Shown here piece by piece: positions 22,446 to 35,800 of a DNA stretch of 64,000 nucleotides; within the stretch, counting starts at the first letter, position 1, and every line of letters starts with the position of its first letter. Source of the DNA: Gnetum montanum (lineage: Eukaryota; Streptophyta; Gnetopsida; Gnetales; Gnetaceae). The stretch is from contig MNCI01005245.1 in the NCBI GenBank assembly GCA_015680685.1, positions 27,971-91,970 on the forward strand. The letters are read 5' to 3'. Under the pieces are notes generated by a model. The model had not been told where the DNA came from, searched no databases, and was given only the letters and a program-made list of their open reading frames with translations. The translations under genes were made by a program, and so were the position numbers.

Positions 22446-24290
22446 ATCATCATCCTAATCCTAGTCTTATCCTAACAAAATAGGATTAACTATATGGGTT
22501 CTTTTTCGTCATTCACCTCTATGAAGAGCTAAATCTTTATTCTTTCACATTTTTTTTAAATCATGTTCAATTACTTTTCTTTTCTTTTTTTTGTCTTCTT
22601 TGATCTTCCTTTCAGTAATCATTTTTTATAGGCTCATTATCTAATCTTCTTTGCACATGTTCAAACCATCTAAGCTATCATTTTTGTAGCTTATCTAAAA
22701 TAGAATTCTTTCCAATCTTTCTCTAATGTTAATATTATGTAGTTATCTATTCTAGTAACATTCAACATCCATCAAAGTATTCACATTTCTACCACACTGA
22801 TTTGTTGTTTATGCCTCTTTTGTAGTGCCCCACATTTAGCACCATATAAGATAGCAAACCTAATTATTATTCTATAAAATTTTTCCTTTAATTTTATTAG
22901 TATTATTTTATCACATAAAACACCACTAGTATGCCCCCATTTTGACCATCCTACCTTGAATGTATTTCTTATATCTTTATCAATTTCACCATCTGATTGG
23001 AGAATTGATTGTAGGTATCATAACTATTTGCAATGAGGGACTTTTTGGCCTTGAATTGTCACTTCTATTTTATGATTGTTTATGTTATTAAAATTACATT
23101 TCATATATTTTATTTTACATCTGCTAACTTTTAAACCTTTTGATTCTAAAGCATATCTCCATTTCTCCATGTTAGAAGCAATATTTTCTCAAGTTATATT
23201 CACCAACATAATATCATTTGTAAATAGTATACACCAAGGTATTTCATCTTTTATTTCCTTTATTAATTCATCCATAATAATGGAAAATAAGTATAGGCTA
23301 AGTGTAGACCCTTCATGTAGACCTACGATGATTGGAAAATCAAATTTTGTTCCATAAGTTGTTCTAATTTTTGTGGTAGTTCATTCACACATGTCTTCAA
23401 TCACTTTAACATATTTATTAGGGATGTTTTCTCCTTGTAAGGCCTACCAAATAATATATCTAGAAACTCTATCAATAATAGTCTCTATAATATATCTCCC
23501 TAGCATAAATCCAAACTGATTTTCTGATACTATTGATTTTACTTGAGACATTGCTCTATGACTTTCTTCCAAAGTTTCATAGTAAGGCTCATTAGCTTAA
23601 TCCCTCTATACTTTGTATAATTTTGTACAATTTTGTACATCTCCTTTATTTTTTTAGATGAGAACAATGCTTTTTTGGTAATTATTGGGTATTTTTAGAT
23701 CATTCAAAATTTTGTTAAATAATTATGTTAGGCACAAAACTCTTGTATCTCCCAATGCTTTTGAAAATGTTATATAGTCCAAGAACTTTTCCATTTTTCA
23801 TCTTTGATAAGGTTATTTTTAGTTCAAAGAAGGAAAGTTCATTAGTCAAATAAAAATTTAGTACTTCTTCGTAGATTTCTTCTTTTGGAAATTCTTCATT
23901 TAACAATTCTTTAAAATAAATTTTTTACCTATCCAAAATTTCATTATCTCTTACCAAAAATTTTTAATTTGTTTCCTTGAAGCATTTGACATGATCAATG
24001 TTCTTACATTACTTATTTCAAATTTTTACCAATTTTTAAATAAATTTTTCTCCTTTCTTTGTTCCTAATTTCTAATAAAAGCTATACAAGGCTTTATGTT
24101 TGGCTTTGACTACTGGTACAATTGCCTCCTTTCTTACCATTTTATATATTAGCTTGTTTTCTTGGCTATCATTTTGCTGGTATTCCTTAAAGCTCTTTTT
24201 CTTTTTTTGGATAACATGTTGCACTTCATCACTCTAACACCATGTCTCCTTTAGGATGTATTTTTTTTTTTTTTTTTTTTTTTGTTTCGT
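22446..24290 (-). pseudogene. RTE-type LINE remnant (RT region)
   Basis: Minus-strand reading, from high to low coordinates: the linker DEVQHVIQKKKKSFKEYQ with KAKHKALYSFY (24230-24070); the RT start ELKITLSKMKNGKVLGLYNI (about 23820-23770); FPIIVGLHEGSTLSLYLFSI with IMDELIKEI (23340-23250); the YADD equivalent ILFTNDIMLV (about 23230-23200); ALESKGLKVSRCK; and the C-terminal WMLNVTR block (about 22760). These are hallmark segments of plant RTE-clade LINEs. The endonuclease is missing (5' truncation), and stops and frame shifts are many. The 3' end, near a CATCATC repeat at 22446, matches the RTE fragment at 57037-57400. Confidence 0.82.
24261..24283 (+). repeat. T23 tract within the RTE remnant
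   Basis: A run of 23 T. It could be the poly(A) scar of a short minus-strand retroinsertion or simple homopolymer growth. Confidence 0.6.
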
Positions 24291-26120
24291 CTAAAATGTT
24301 CTTTCCAATTTTCCAATTATGTTTTTGATGTTCACCATTTGCTATGTTCAAATCATTACGTCATTATGTTGACTTAACTAAGTATTAGTTAAATATGTTT
24401 ATTTATTTTTTATTTACCATTTTATTAAAAGCATGTAATGGTTGACCACACGATTTTGTTTGCATTTTTCAGATTTAATGACATCGAAGAAGAAGAAGAG
24501 ATTCTTTGTAGATTCCATTGTTGGAGATTTCTCTTCCAAGTATGCTTGCAGTTAGAGCTTATCTATGTCTATTTATCATCTAAAGATAGATGGTAGTGTT
24601 TTAGAGAAGCTACCACAAGAGTTTGTTATCTCAAGTCTTTTACCATTTGTGTGTGGGATTTTAAAAGCAACAAATTGATTCTGAAACAATTAAGCTTACA
24701 CTATGCATGTACCATGGAAACTAGTTTCTTTACCAACATGATAGGTGCTAATACTTCATGAAGATTTCCACAAAGTTCTTACTTTATAATCAATTGTGTA
24801 AACTTGCTATACAAGTTCAAGGATATCATCAATTTTGAGAAGTGGACAAGTCACAAAATTTGTATTTTTAAATCATAGAAATTATGGAATCATGACATGC
24901 TATGGATGAAACTTTAAACTCCAATAACTAGTTATCAACATCTTGGTATCCTTAGCCCATGTATGATAAGTCGACCATAAAGGTAGGAAAAGTATTTGAA
25001 GATGACATACTATGGCCAACCTAATTTTTCTCTAGTGGATCTAATGTTTCTTCTACAAATATGATTTTTTCAATAGATTTGATGTTTCTCTAGTGAATCT
25101 AAGTTTTCTCTAATGAATCAGATGTTTCTTCAATGATTTTGATTTTTTTGAATGGATTTGATTTTTCTTTATTCAATTTTTCTCTAGTAGATCTAATTTC
25201 CCTATAATACCCCTATGTGGGATTCCATATTACTCCCAACTTCTTTATCCGATGTTGAAAATTCTACTTCTTTTATTGATGCAAAAAATTGTGTTGATTC
25301 TTAAAATGCAGAGTTACATGCTGGTAAGAAAAAATTTGTGATAACTTCTTCTAGTGATGTTGATGTAATTAAGACACCTAATTTTGTTCTTCATGATGAT
25401 ATAGATGAGTCATTAGTTGCTAATATTTTATTACAATATGTGTTCATTCAAATTTTGGGTTACCTACCTTGTCATTGAAGTTTTGTTTCATAGTTAAATA
25501 ATGTGATGAAAAAACATTATATCCAAGTTCTTCATGCTAGGTATTATTCTTGGTTTTTTCTACTTGTTGAGCTAGGCAATGCTTAAATATAAAAAAAAAG
25601 ATAGATCCCAAGCTATATAATCCATTTAGAACTTTATAACTTAGCTTTACCTACAAAAATTGAATCCATGACTTGAAACAAAATTCTAACATAAACTCTA
25701 ATAAAAATAAAAACTCTAATGATATTTTAACAAAATTCAAACTTGTAACCTATTACATACAAAGTAACAAGGTTATCTTAAGTTATACTCTCATTCTTGA
25801 ACTAAAAAAAAATTCTTTCTTAAAAAATTGAACAAAAGCAGTTGAGTTTTAATTGAATTTTAAAAAGTGCTACTATAAAAACATTATAAATAAGTTTCAA
25901 AACATCAAGACAAATTTGGAAGCTCCAAGGTATGAGTTTAATTTATAAAGTTCTAATTTGACTATATATCTTATAGGTAAAATATTTTTAAAAATAATTT
26001 CAGTGAAACAAATTTAGTTGGGTGGGTATGGAACATGGACTTGATCAACTTCTAATCTCCAATGTGCCCATGGACACCTTATGAGATGGTTACACAAGGA
26101 CATGCTTTAAGGATAATAAT
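24291..26120. other. AT-rich spacer with one unrecognised short ORF
   Basis: ATG at 24479 opens MTSKKKKRFFVDSIVGDF, with TAG at 24554-24556. The frame continues to SVLEKLPQEFVISSLLPF near 24600-24650. I do not recognise the protein, and no splice signals support it. The remainder is AT-rich with T- and A-runs. Confidence 0.4.
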
Positions 26121-26126
26121 GAGGTG

Positions 26127-26290
26127 TTAGCCTAGTGGCATGGGTCTTAGCCGGGTAACCGTTTGATTCTCTTCTACTTGGTAGCACTAAGTTATCAACT
26201 TATATAAATCATGGGGAAATACCTATGGTTCAATTATTTTAAGTTCCAACAACCCCATACTTTGGGGAGGACTCACTTGTATAGCTCTTA
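26127..26290 (+). repeat. tRNA-derived SINE-like sequence
   Basis: TTAGCCTAGTGG (26127-26138) fits an RNA polymerase III A box, and CCGTTTGATTCTC (about 26159-26171) a degenerate B box at suitable spacing. A related head occurs at 27590. No full-length tRNA fold is visible. Confidence 0.5.
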
Positions 26291-26399
26291 GACATTTAGC
26301 CTATGAACTACCTTCACAGTTCCAAGTCATTAATGCATGGTTCATTTCACTATTGTGCATAATCCTATTCTCATTTCCTCTCTATTTTGAGTACTAACG

Positions 26400-26800
26400 C
26401 TTTGGAAATTCCAATTTTTCATGATTCACACTTTACAAACATACCAATTTAATCATCTAAGGAACCTTGTTATGGCTCTTGTTTGACCCAAAAAAGTGCC
26501 TAAAATTTTCCAAAAAATTCATCGAAACTCAAGAAAAATATGAGTAAATTTGGCTATAATAGCCTTATTAACATTATTGTGTCAATGCAAGTAGCAAGCA
26601 GATTCGTTGATAAAGCCTCATCAACTCATTTGCATCCATGCAAGTGGCAATATATATATATAAGTATTAACACTTATCCAATTTTTAACATTTTTCTCAT
26701 TTTGCAACTTGCTATTCTAAAGAGCCTAAGCCTTCAACTTGTAATATCTAGCAAATTAGACCTCCAAATTCATCCATTCAAAAACTTGCATTTAGATAAC
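26400..26800 (+). repeat. Possible remnant of gypsy post-pol region
   Basis: The order of words resembles 16610-16850 of the plus-strand element: a GTTTGACC-like stretch, TTGATAAAGCCTCATCAA, a TATATA/TATAAG box, then CTATTCTAAAGAGCCTAAGCC. The similarity is patchy and was judged by eye. Confidence 0.35.
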
Positions 26801-27589
26801 ATTTTATAAGTATTATTAAGAAAACCAATAAAAAAACTGCAAATAAAAAGTCATGATCCAAGTTTCCTTGTTAAGAAAACCAAAAAAAAAAAGATTAGAA
26901 AATTCAAAAGCTTCATTGTTTAGCATATAAGAACCTAGCATCTTTCTAAAACTTTTTTATTTTTTAAATTTTTTTGTTGTTTTTATATTATTTTTTAGTG
27001 AGGGGGTTGTTGGTATTGGAACTTAAAACTTTTCTAACATATTTACTTCTAAGATATATAGTCATATTAGAAGGGACCACCACTTATAGTGATGATAAGG
27101 TGTTTATTTCTCAAGTTGTAAGATTTGGATTCAAGCCTTAACACAACCACTTGAAAGAGGTTAGGCTTTTAAGCTTATTTAGGTGATGATTAGGTTCAAG
27201 CCTTAACACAATCACCTAAAAGAATGTGTTGTATTCTTTCTTGATTTTTATTAAACCCATTATTTAGATCTTAATATAACAATTTTTAAAAAGAAATAAA
27301 TAAAGAAAAAGAAAACAAAAACCACCATAACAAAAATCAAGAAAAATAAAAAATGAAAAAAAAAACTTACTATAATGAAAATTTAAAAAAAGAAAAAGAA
27401 AAATAAAGAAACAAAAATAAAATTTTCATAAAAAAGAAAATCTTGGAAAACTATACAACAAACACATTTTGCAACCTATCTATTGAAAGGATGTTAAACA
27501 AGGTGACAACCCATGAGAATAACTAAGGCTTAATAAGTGTTTGGTAACAACTTTACAGTTAGTCTTCTATTTTCTGATTTACATTAACA
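26801..27589. other. A-rich spacer
   Basis: Low-complexity A- and AAG-rich tracts (27280-27430) and a short internal repeat of TTCAAGCCTTAACACAA (near 27130 and 27195). No gene seen. Confidence 0.5.
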
Positions 27590-27720
27590 ATGAGGTGTTA
27601 GCCTAGAGGTAAGACTTTTGATTTGAAAGCTCTAAATTATGTATTTAATTTTGGTTGGCAATGTTGAGTTATAAAGTTTTAATTGGAGTATATGTATTTG
27701 GGTGTACCTATATTACAATT
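27590..27720 (+). repeat. SINE-like sequence, second copy
   Basis: AATGAGGTGTTAGCCTAGAGG matches the head of 26122-26138. Its tail (TATAAAGTTTTAATTGGA...GGGTGTACCTATATTACAATTATTT) matches 34955-35030, so these are parts of one dispersed family. Confidence 0.55.
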
Positions 27721-27792
27721 ATTTATATTAAAATACATTTATAATAAAATGGCTTTTTGGACCAAACATGCTTTTCTCAACTAAACTAAATT

Positions 27793-29626
27793 TGTAAATT
27801 GTGCTGCCTTAACTCCATCCTAACAGGTATCACTACATCATTAATTAGCCATAAGAATGCTTTTATTTTTTGGTTGTACATTGAGCCAACCTAATTGCAT
27901 CAGGCAGTGGACATGATGGCAAATCAACCACCAAAGCATCAAATCCTGTGTAGTCACAGTCCATTAGTGATATTTACGACGTACGATCTATATCCATGGA
28001 ACCATCTCCATGTTAGGGCATGACATGCAATAAACCAGCTATTGTTGTCCCACCATCACCATGTCACAAAATTTTAAAATTCCTAGCCCTTCCACATCCC
28101 AAGGGTGTGCTATCATATCCCATCCAACCATATGAAGACACTTCTCACCTTTACCTCCTGCCCAAAGAAAGTTACAAATCATTTGATCCACTTTATTGCC
28201 AAGCTAGATGTGAGGTATAGCTATGGACACCGCAAATCAAGCTATAGCCGACAACATTGAAGTTGCAAACAAAATCTTCCCTTTCCTTGTTAAAAAATGG
28301 ATGGTCCAATGCCCAATTTGCTATTGGATACATTTTAGAATGTGAACCCAGGTTTTTTTACGTCCCCATTCAAACATGGGAAAGCCCAAATACCGATCAC
28401 AATTAGTACCAAGCAAAATCCCCAAAGTTTGCATCACACAAGCTTGAACCCTAGAATCCGTATGGATAGTGTAAAGTGTAGATTTCGCATGATTCACCTC
28501 GAGTCCAACCTCCCTTGCCATCTACAATAGTGCTCGATCCAAAGCTCTGGCCTATGGCACTAAAGCCCAGGTAAATAGCATGATATTCATTGGCATAGTG
28601 TTCTACCATGTAGTCCACCCCATTAATCTGTAACCCCTACATCCCTTCAACACAGCAATAATCCTACATGGTATCCATCTCCATAATGAATAAATATGGT
28701 GACAACAGGTCACCTTATCGTAGACCCCATCCTGATGATGAGAATTCCCAAAGCACCTTGTCAAGATTAATGGAATAAGCAGTCGAAGATTGAATTTGAA
28801 GGCATAAGTCAACAAACCCACAACTAAAGCCTTTTCCAACAATGATATCTCTTAACACCTTCCAACTAACATAGTCATAAGCTTTCGTGATATCTAGTTT
28901 AAGAAAAAGCCAAGGAAATGCTCAACATGTGGTGAGTGAAGGATCTTGTGCAGCAAAATAACTTGGTCCTAAATCAGCCAGTCCTGCATAAACCCCACTT
29001 GATTATGATGGACCAAATGCAACATCAAGGGACCCAATCTTTGAACAAGAAGCTTTGTGAAGAATTTGAGGAGGGTGTTACAAATCCCAATGGTTCTGTA
29101 GTTTGAAGCCTCTGAAGGTCCTTCAATCTTAGGGATAAGCACGATTCAAGAGCAATTAATTTCCCAGCGAACCTGTTGCCACTTAAGCATACTATTGAAT
29201 GTGTCAAGGATATTTTTGCCCAGGATGTTCACAAACTCCTAGAAGAATTTAACGGGCCAATGATCATGCCTCAACACCCTTCCCGTCTTCATGTTACCCA
29301 ATGCATGATCAAGCTCTTCCCAAGTATAGGGAGATAATAACTGTTGGTTGTCCTCCCCCATGAGTTCCTACTTTATGTGGATGGATAAAGGCAGTGTCTC
29401 CCATCGCCTCCAGATATTCCCCTAGTAAGATTGAAACTCCTACGCAATGTTAGTAGTTCATTCTAGAACCTACCACAAACTCGATACCATTTTTGCCAGA
29501 TTGTTAGCTTGCATGATCATAAAGAAAAACCTTGTGGACCTATCACCATCTTTCATCCATCGATTGTGTGACCATTGTCACCAATATTCCATCTCATCCT
29601 TATTAAGCTATTGGAGCTCAAGCAAG
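27793..29626 (-). pseudogene. L1-type LINE copy A1 (RT part)
   Basis: Minus-strand copy of the LINE at 35245-38248, truncated at both ends. Landmarks: QWSHNRWMKD-like region near 29580; RT stretches with GFVDLCLQIQSS-like segment (about 28790), ITKAYDYVSWKVL (about 28860), and REVGLEVNHAKSTLYTIHT followed by DRYLGFPMFEWGRKK (28515-28350); and the start of zf-RVT at about 27860-27795, where similarity stops. Stops and frame shifts are frequent. Its upstream end lies directly against the JmjC coding sequence at 29627, so it removed or displaced the 5' part of that gene. Confidence 0.85.
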
Positions 29627-31348
29627 CAACAGTCATAGTTAGAGATTATTTGAGGGATGATTGTGGCTTAAGTTGGGATCTCATGGTGATGATGAGGGGT
29701 TGCAGTGAGAAGACCATTGACAAAAGTAAAACAATTCATGTGGTTGATTGCTACATAGGAGAAATTGTAATGATGTTACAAATTTCTTGTGTGTTTTTCC
29801 TTTACTCCTTCCATTCTTCTTCTTTGATGAAACTAATTGATGATAAAATTATTTTGCAGAAATTCATGAACATTAGAGAATTCTTCCATGGATACAGAGA
29901 TGGGGCTATAAAATATGCAAGACAAGTTCTATACAAATTAAAGGATTGGTTGCCTTAGAAAGATTGGGATGATAAAATTTCAAGGCACGGTAGTGAATTT
30001 TTCAAAGTCTTATCATTTCCACACTACTGTCATCCCATAGACAACCTCAATATTGCAAGAAGCAATGTTCTTCCCAAAAATGTTTTGGCTCCAGATTTTG
30101 ATCCCAAGATGTACATTGCTCAAGGCATTGAAAAAACTCCTGGCTATGATGGTTCTATAACCCACCTCCATCTTGATGCATCAAATGCAGTAAGTTAGCT
30201 TAACATCTTTAAACTTTCCTATTTTATAAATTTTCAATGTAAGAAATATATCATTTTATTGTTAAAATGCTTTACTTTTCTATTTTAGAGATACCTTCTC
30301 CATTGTTATTCTATACTTTTCTATGTGAAGAGTTTTTAACTTTTATAATCTATGTGAACTTCTGTTGTCGATGGTTTTTGAGTTTTTTTTTAAAAAAAAT
30401 TTATATTTGGGGGTAAATTGAGGCAGTAGCAAGGCCTCTACGCACATTTTACCAATAGCACTTGCCTTTTCATTTCTTCCCATTTGTTCTATCTTTTATG
30501 TTATCTATTTCAAAAAATTTTGAATTTTCTTAAATCCTCATCGCTTAATTTGTTTTGTAGGTCAACCTACTTACACATGCCAAAAAGATTGGGAACATGA
30601 ATAACAAAAACCAAAATAAAAAATTCAAGGATCAAGTAGAGCTTTTAGATGACAGTATTGATGATGGCCAAGGTGGTGCAGTATGGGACATTTTCAGAAG
30701 AGAAGATGTGCCAAAACTTGAAGAGTACCTCCACAAGCATCAACAATCCTTCAAAACTTATAACAAACAAGTTGAAAATGTAAATTTGGCTTATCTACAT
30801 AAGTTTGCATTATGGGAAAACTATGATCAAATAGTATGCTAAACAGGTAAGTTTTAATAAATTGGTAAAGGTTGTTCATCCCATACTAGATCAATTTCTT
30901 TATTTGAATGATACTCACAAGCAAATACTAAAGGCGAAATATGGTAAGCAATGTACTCTTAACCTAAGAAGGCTTTCCCAAAGTTAACCAAAAAAACTCT
31001 CAATTAATGTTGATCTTGTTCGTGTTCAAAAATGTTATCAATGAACCACAGAGGTGGAACCGTGGACATTTGAACAACACTTTGGAAAGTGTGTATTCAT
31101 ACCAGCAAGGTGTCCACATCAAGTAAGGAACATAAAGGCACTCATGTCATTCCCATGTAATGTTAATCCTTCTCATAGGCATTTTGAAACACAACTCAAC
31201 TTTGCATTGTTTTCTTCAAATGCAATCATGTCCAAAGATTGCTATGGATTTTGTATCCCAAGAAAGTGCATTGGAGTGCATTAAAGTAGCATATCACCTC
31301 AAAGATCTCATGGCCAATGACAAAGTAGACAAGACAGATAAACTAGAG
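29627..31348 (+). pseudogene. KDM3/JMJ25-like JmjC histone demethylase, 5'-truncated
   Basis: Six exon pieces join in phase: to 29766, 29860-30189, 30561-30779, 30871-30943, 31052-31137 and 31226-31348. The first has TVIVRDYLRDDCGLSWDLMV. Later come FFHGYRDGAIKYARQ, SRHGSEFFKVLSFPHYCHP, YIAQGIEKTPGYDGS, the Fe(II)-binding HLD in [61 protein letters not shown] followed by HQVRN (third iron ligand), and [18 protein letters not shown]. This order is that of plant KDM3-type H3K9 demethylases. TAG at 29956 interrupts exon 2, and the last intron's donor (GC) and acceptor (AA) look damaged. The zinc-binding N-terminus is absent, replaced by a LINE. The introns argue for a decayed gene rather than a processed copy. 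Confidence 0.88.
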
Positions 31349-32750
31349 GTATTGTAATTATCATTCCACTAAAATTAAACAGTAATGTATTTTTTTTTTT
31401 TCAAATTTCTGAAATTGTATTTCTGACTAATGCATGGGAAACAAGGCATGCACTTGATCCTCCATTTCATGGAAGCTATTGTGAAATAACTAGCAGCTAC
31501 AATAATTTTGTAGATAGAGGCTACATCTTTCACACACTATGCATCTTTTCTCTATTTTCTAACTTAAAATGAATTGTCAATCACAAGCTTATGATGTAGT
31601 AGTTGATGTTAAGGCATGTTTGTCTGTATATAATTTTAGATTAAAGATTAATTCTCAATGGCAAATTCATTACTTTGGATGGATTGCAATTTAAGAAAAA
31701 TTTATGCATATATTTCTATTTTATGTGAATGGATTAAATTTACATGTATAGAAATTCAAGCTTACAAATGGAGACTCATATTTGTGATGGTACTTAATGT
31801 ACTAGAAAAATGGTTGTTAATATACCCTTATCTTCATACATGCAACTATAAGATTAATGATATATTCATGAATTCAAAATTCTGCAATTATGACTTAAAA
31901 TTATAAAATCTCTTTGAAGAAGCTGTCAATTAAAATGTTAGTGAGAGATTCTCCTTACCCATTTTTAAGTGAGTATTGAACTCTCATTTGTCTTTGGTAG
32001 GGTACAATCATAACCGTCCATCATTTTATGATACTTTTAAACATTTTGAACTAAATATACACCTTTAATTATTTTTCTTAAAATCATTTTCCTTTAAAAC
32101 TTCTTTTAACGCACCAATTAACAAGAATGGACTAGCATTATATGCTTAAATGGTAACTTTCTAGACACTTTAAATAAATTGAATGTGATCCATGTAACTC
32201 TTCACACACCATTCCTTTTCATAACTCTTCCATTTATGGTTCTACATTTGCATGTTCATGCTTGATTAGAAAAGAAACAAATTTCAAACTCAGTAATACA
32301 ATCCTAGCAAATAACTTTGACTTCAATTTTATATATTAAACACTTCAATTTTTTTAAAAAAATTAATTTTTACAATTCAAAGTGTTTCCCAAAATGAAAA
32401 TGCCAAAAAGAAATGTAGATGCCTTTCCCACGTAAAATGGATGTTCCACTCCATCTGAAAAGCTCCACATAACCTTGAGCAAATTAGCTTGCGTATGTTA
32501 CAAGGTAAATATTCCTAAATGCTTATAAATGCAATTTTCCCCAAGGTAGCTAAAACTAATCATATGCTTCTCTTTGTCATGATTGATATCCAGTTCTTTC
32601 AAATAATGAAGCAACATTAAAGCACTGGACTAAATCTAATTTATTCAATAAGATTGCTCATACAAAATTAGCATAAAGAATGTTTCTATAAAACAACTAA
32701 ATTGAATGTTAGAATACAAGTAAATGAAGGATGATTAAAGAATTGGGAAG
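31349..32750. other. Spacer between two convergent genes
   Basis: AT-rich. No further JmjC exon recognised and no second gene seen. It contains the 3' flanks of both genes. Confidence 0.5.
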
Positions 32751-32889
32751 TCAAGATAAATTGGCAAAGAGAACATCACACTCTTCCCTAGTTGAAAGAT
32801 TTTTTATACGCACAGCACCACGCTTCCACTCATCACCACCAACAACCAGCAATCTCTTTGCATTAACCTTTTCAGCATGTTTAAAAACC
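32751..32889 (-). CDS. HRS1: HisRS last exon
   Basis: 139 nt, acceptor TTTCAG. VFKHAEKVNAKRLLVVGGDE to CDVLFANLS, stop TGA at 32753-32751. This is the end of the anticodon-binding domain. Confidence 0.92.
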
Positions 32890-35800
32890 CTGAAACATAA
32901 TATCAACGACTTAACATGATGATGTGCAACAATAAACATGTTAGACTTGATCAGCTACAAAAGAAGAATTCAAGTTCAAATTCATTCCAAAAATTAATCT
33001 ATTTCAGAGTAATCAATATCGTATTAAATAATCATGGTAGCAATGTCTATCACGGCATTTAAATAGCCTATTTAAATGTCATATACATTGCTACCATGAT
33101 TATATTTTCCACCATTACACAAATAGAAAATTGTGCAGTTACTAAATAATCAAAACAACTAGCAAACAATTTCTGACAGCATGAAATCTTATATCTACAA
33201 AGATAGGCTGAAATCCAATTACTGTAAATGTGGTTGTCTCAAGCGACAATGCAAGTGTCCAATAATGTTCAAACCCTAGTTTCAAATAACAGAATCTGTT
33301 GTCAACTATGCAGATTCAAATGGGTCATGATACCCATGTCAACATGCTTTAGGGTCAGATGATTGACACTAACTTTATTAAAGGTTTTGCAGATACCACT
33401 TCAGCTTGAAAAATAAGTTTGATGCTTTTCTCACCCTAGTATTTATGTGTGGAAAGAATTTACCGTCAGGCCTGGTTAGAGGAGCACAAAAGCAATAGCC
33501 TAAGTGCCCTCAAACCTAAGCATTGTTCCTTTACTAGTTGGAGAATCTAAATAGGATAATATTTTGTTTATGCAGCATGTGATGGAACAACACAACGCAC
33601 TAACTAGCGACCTTGTTCATTTGGATTATATATGACAGTAATAAGAAAGCACTTATTTTTAAATAATCATGAACTTTATTGGCAGATGACAGAAATGCTC
33701 AATAAACAATACCATTTTGATCGTTTTTCATCAAGAATGAGATCTACATTCCTCCCTTTCTTTCGCAATGTGGATGCTACCATGACAGCTGCTTGTCTGA
33801 GATCTCTTGATAATGGCCACACAATATCATCGACCTCTCGACCTAAAGTTGGCATGAGATTTTTTTCCTTAAGCAACTGCAATTCAAACAAGCATATGTT
33901 CTCTTGATTTCATTTAAGCTTATATGAATTCAATCATGCTATCTAAAAATCATATTTAAAAAAGGATAAAGAACTTACTTCCATGATAACTGCATCTCCA
34001 AATCCAAAACCACAAGCAGGAACATCTACACCACCAAAAGTTGAGAGTAGATGATCATAACGGCCTCCTCCACAAATTGCTCGAAGTTTTCTATCACGAT
34101 CAAAACCCTTTGAAAGTAGAAAGGTGGGTTGATAAGCTGAATACATAGCACTGTTATCTTGAATGACATAATATTGGATTGTATGGTATAATAATGTCTT
34201 TGTGAATGGCATAATACCATCTTGTATGGTATGTACAAAGGAACATTGCAAAAGCTGTTTAAATATTTAAGGGTAAAGGAAGTTATTCCTATAAAAAATA
34301 AGGCAATATATTTGGCCATTTAACGATACACGATGGATTTATAAATGTTTTGTTAATAAGAACTAAGCTGGTTGGGAATGCCAAAATGTCTCAACCATTA
34401 CCAACTAGACCCTCTAATAAGCACGGTTACCCAAGAGATCAACATTGAACAACTAGAATTTTCTTGATGGGGTTTTGAACATGATATCTACTTTGTGTGA
34501 TGCAGTGGTTGTGTTCTGTCAAGCCTACCAGTCCCCATTGTGTTAATGGATCAAGCATTCTGCTTAAAAACATTAAGTTCACGTGCCACCTAAAAACATC
34601 AAGTTCATAGTTCAAGTTCACATGCCAGCTAGAAATAATTTTACTATAGGTACACCCCAAAAGAAATAGCCAACATGATGCTTTAAAAGAACTTAAGTAG
34701 ACTGTAATGATGTCTCAAGTGTAACTCAAACAATCAACATTTTGCTTGCAAATCCTTGTGAGACACTGAGCTAACCACTTGAGCCACCCAAATGCACAGT
34801 AAAAGTATACATTCATGTTACATTCATCTTGGTATCAGTTTGCTAAAATGTAAACAAGAAAACATTGTTAAATCATTCATCCCAAATAGATAGGACAAAA
34901 GCATTGATGATAATGAAGTTCACTAATATGGAAAACAAGGTTCTAATATTATAAAGTTTTGATGGGCAATGCTAAGTTAAATTCTAACTGGACTATATAT
35001 CTTAGGGTGTAGCTATGTTACAATTATTTTGGGGTTCCTATCAATATTTTGAACATTTACTGCTACAGTTACCATCTCTTTCATGTATTCTAGTTATGGT
35101 TCAAAAGTAACTCATTGGCTTATTAACCAATAGGTTGTATGTTCACGCTTCAGCTGCAGCATATGCATGGAGAAAACATGTTGAGGTCTCCAACAACCCA
35201 ACATTTTTCAGTTATTATAAAATTTAATTTATTTACAGCTCCTACACCAACATGCCATGGTGGATGTGTGGATTAATAATTGTAGTTTTACCTAGAGCAA
35301 CCAACAGATAGGTAGCACCAAGGTAATGTCAAGGATTGATCAAGTTTGGGTTGGTTTGCCCATCTTACTCTAGAACATGAGGGTTTCTAGCATGGAACAA
35401 AGGGCATCTGATCATCGGTTGTTGATTTGCCAAATTGGGAGGGAGTCGCATCCCAAGGCATCTCATTTTCATTTTGAAAGGACCTAGCTCATGAAGCCAT
35501 GGCTTCGACCATTGGTCATGGCCATATGGGATAGGTATTTGACTAGTAAGGATCCCCATGATTTCTTGACTAATGGGCTCAATATCCGGAAAAGAGAGAT
35601 CAGTTCACAGAGGAAGGAGGAAAAATACACATTTAGATCCCATCGGGGGATAATGCTACAACGGCTAATTAAGATCCAAGAAAGACAGAAAAAAGGAGAG
35701 TTGTTAGTTCACGAGGAACAAGATTTGTTGCTTGAGCTCCAACAGCTTGACCAGGAAGAGATGGAATATTGGCAACAATGGTCACACAACCGATGGATAA

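Noticed and set aside
24479-24660. Frame MTSKKKKRFF ... SVLEKLPQEF
   Set aside because: Vaguely like DNA-repair proteins with a VLxxLPxE motif, but interrupted and too short to assign.
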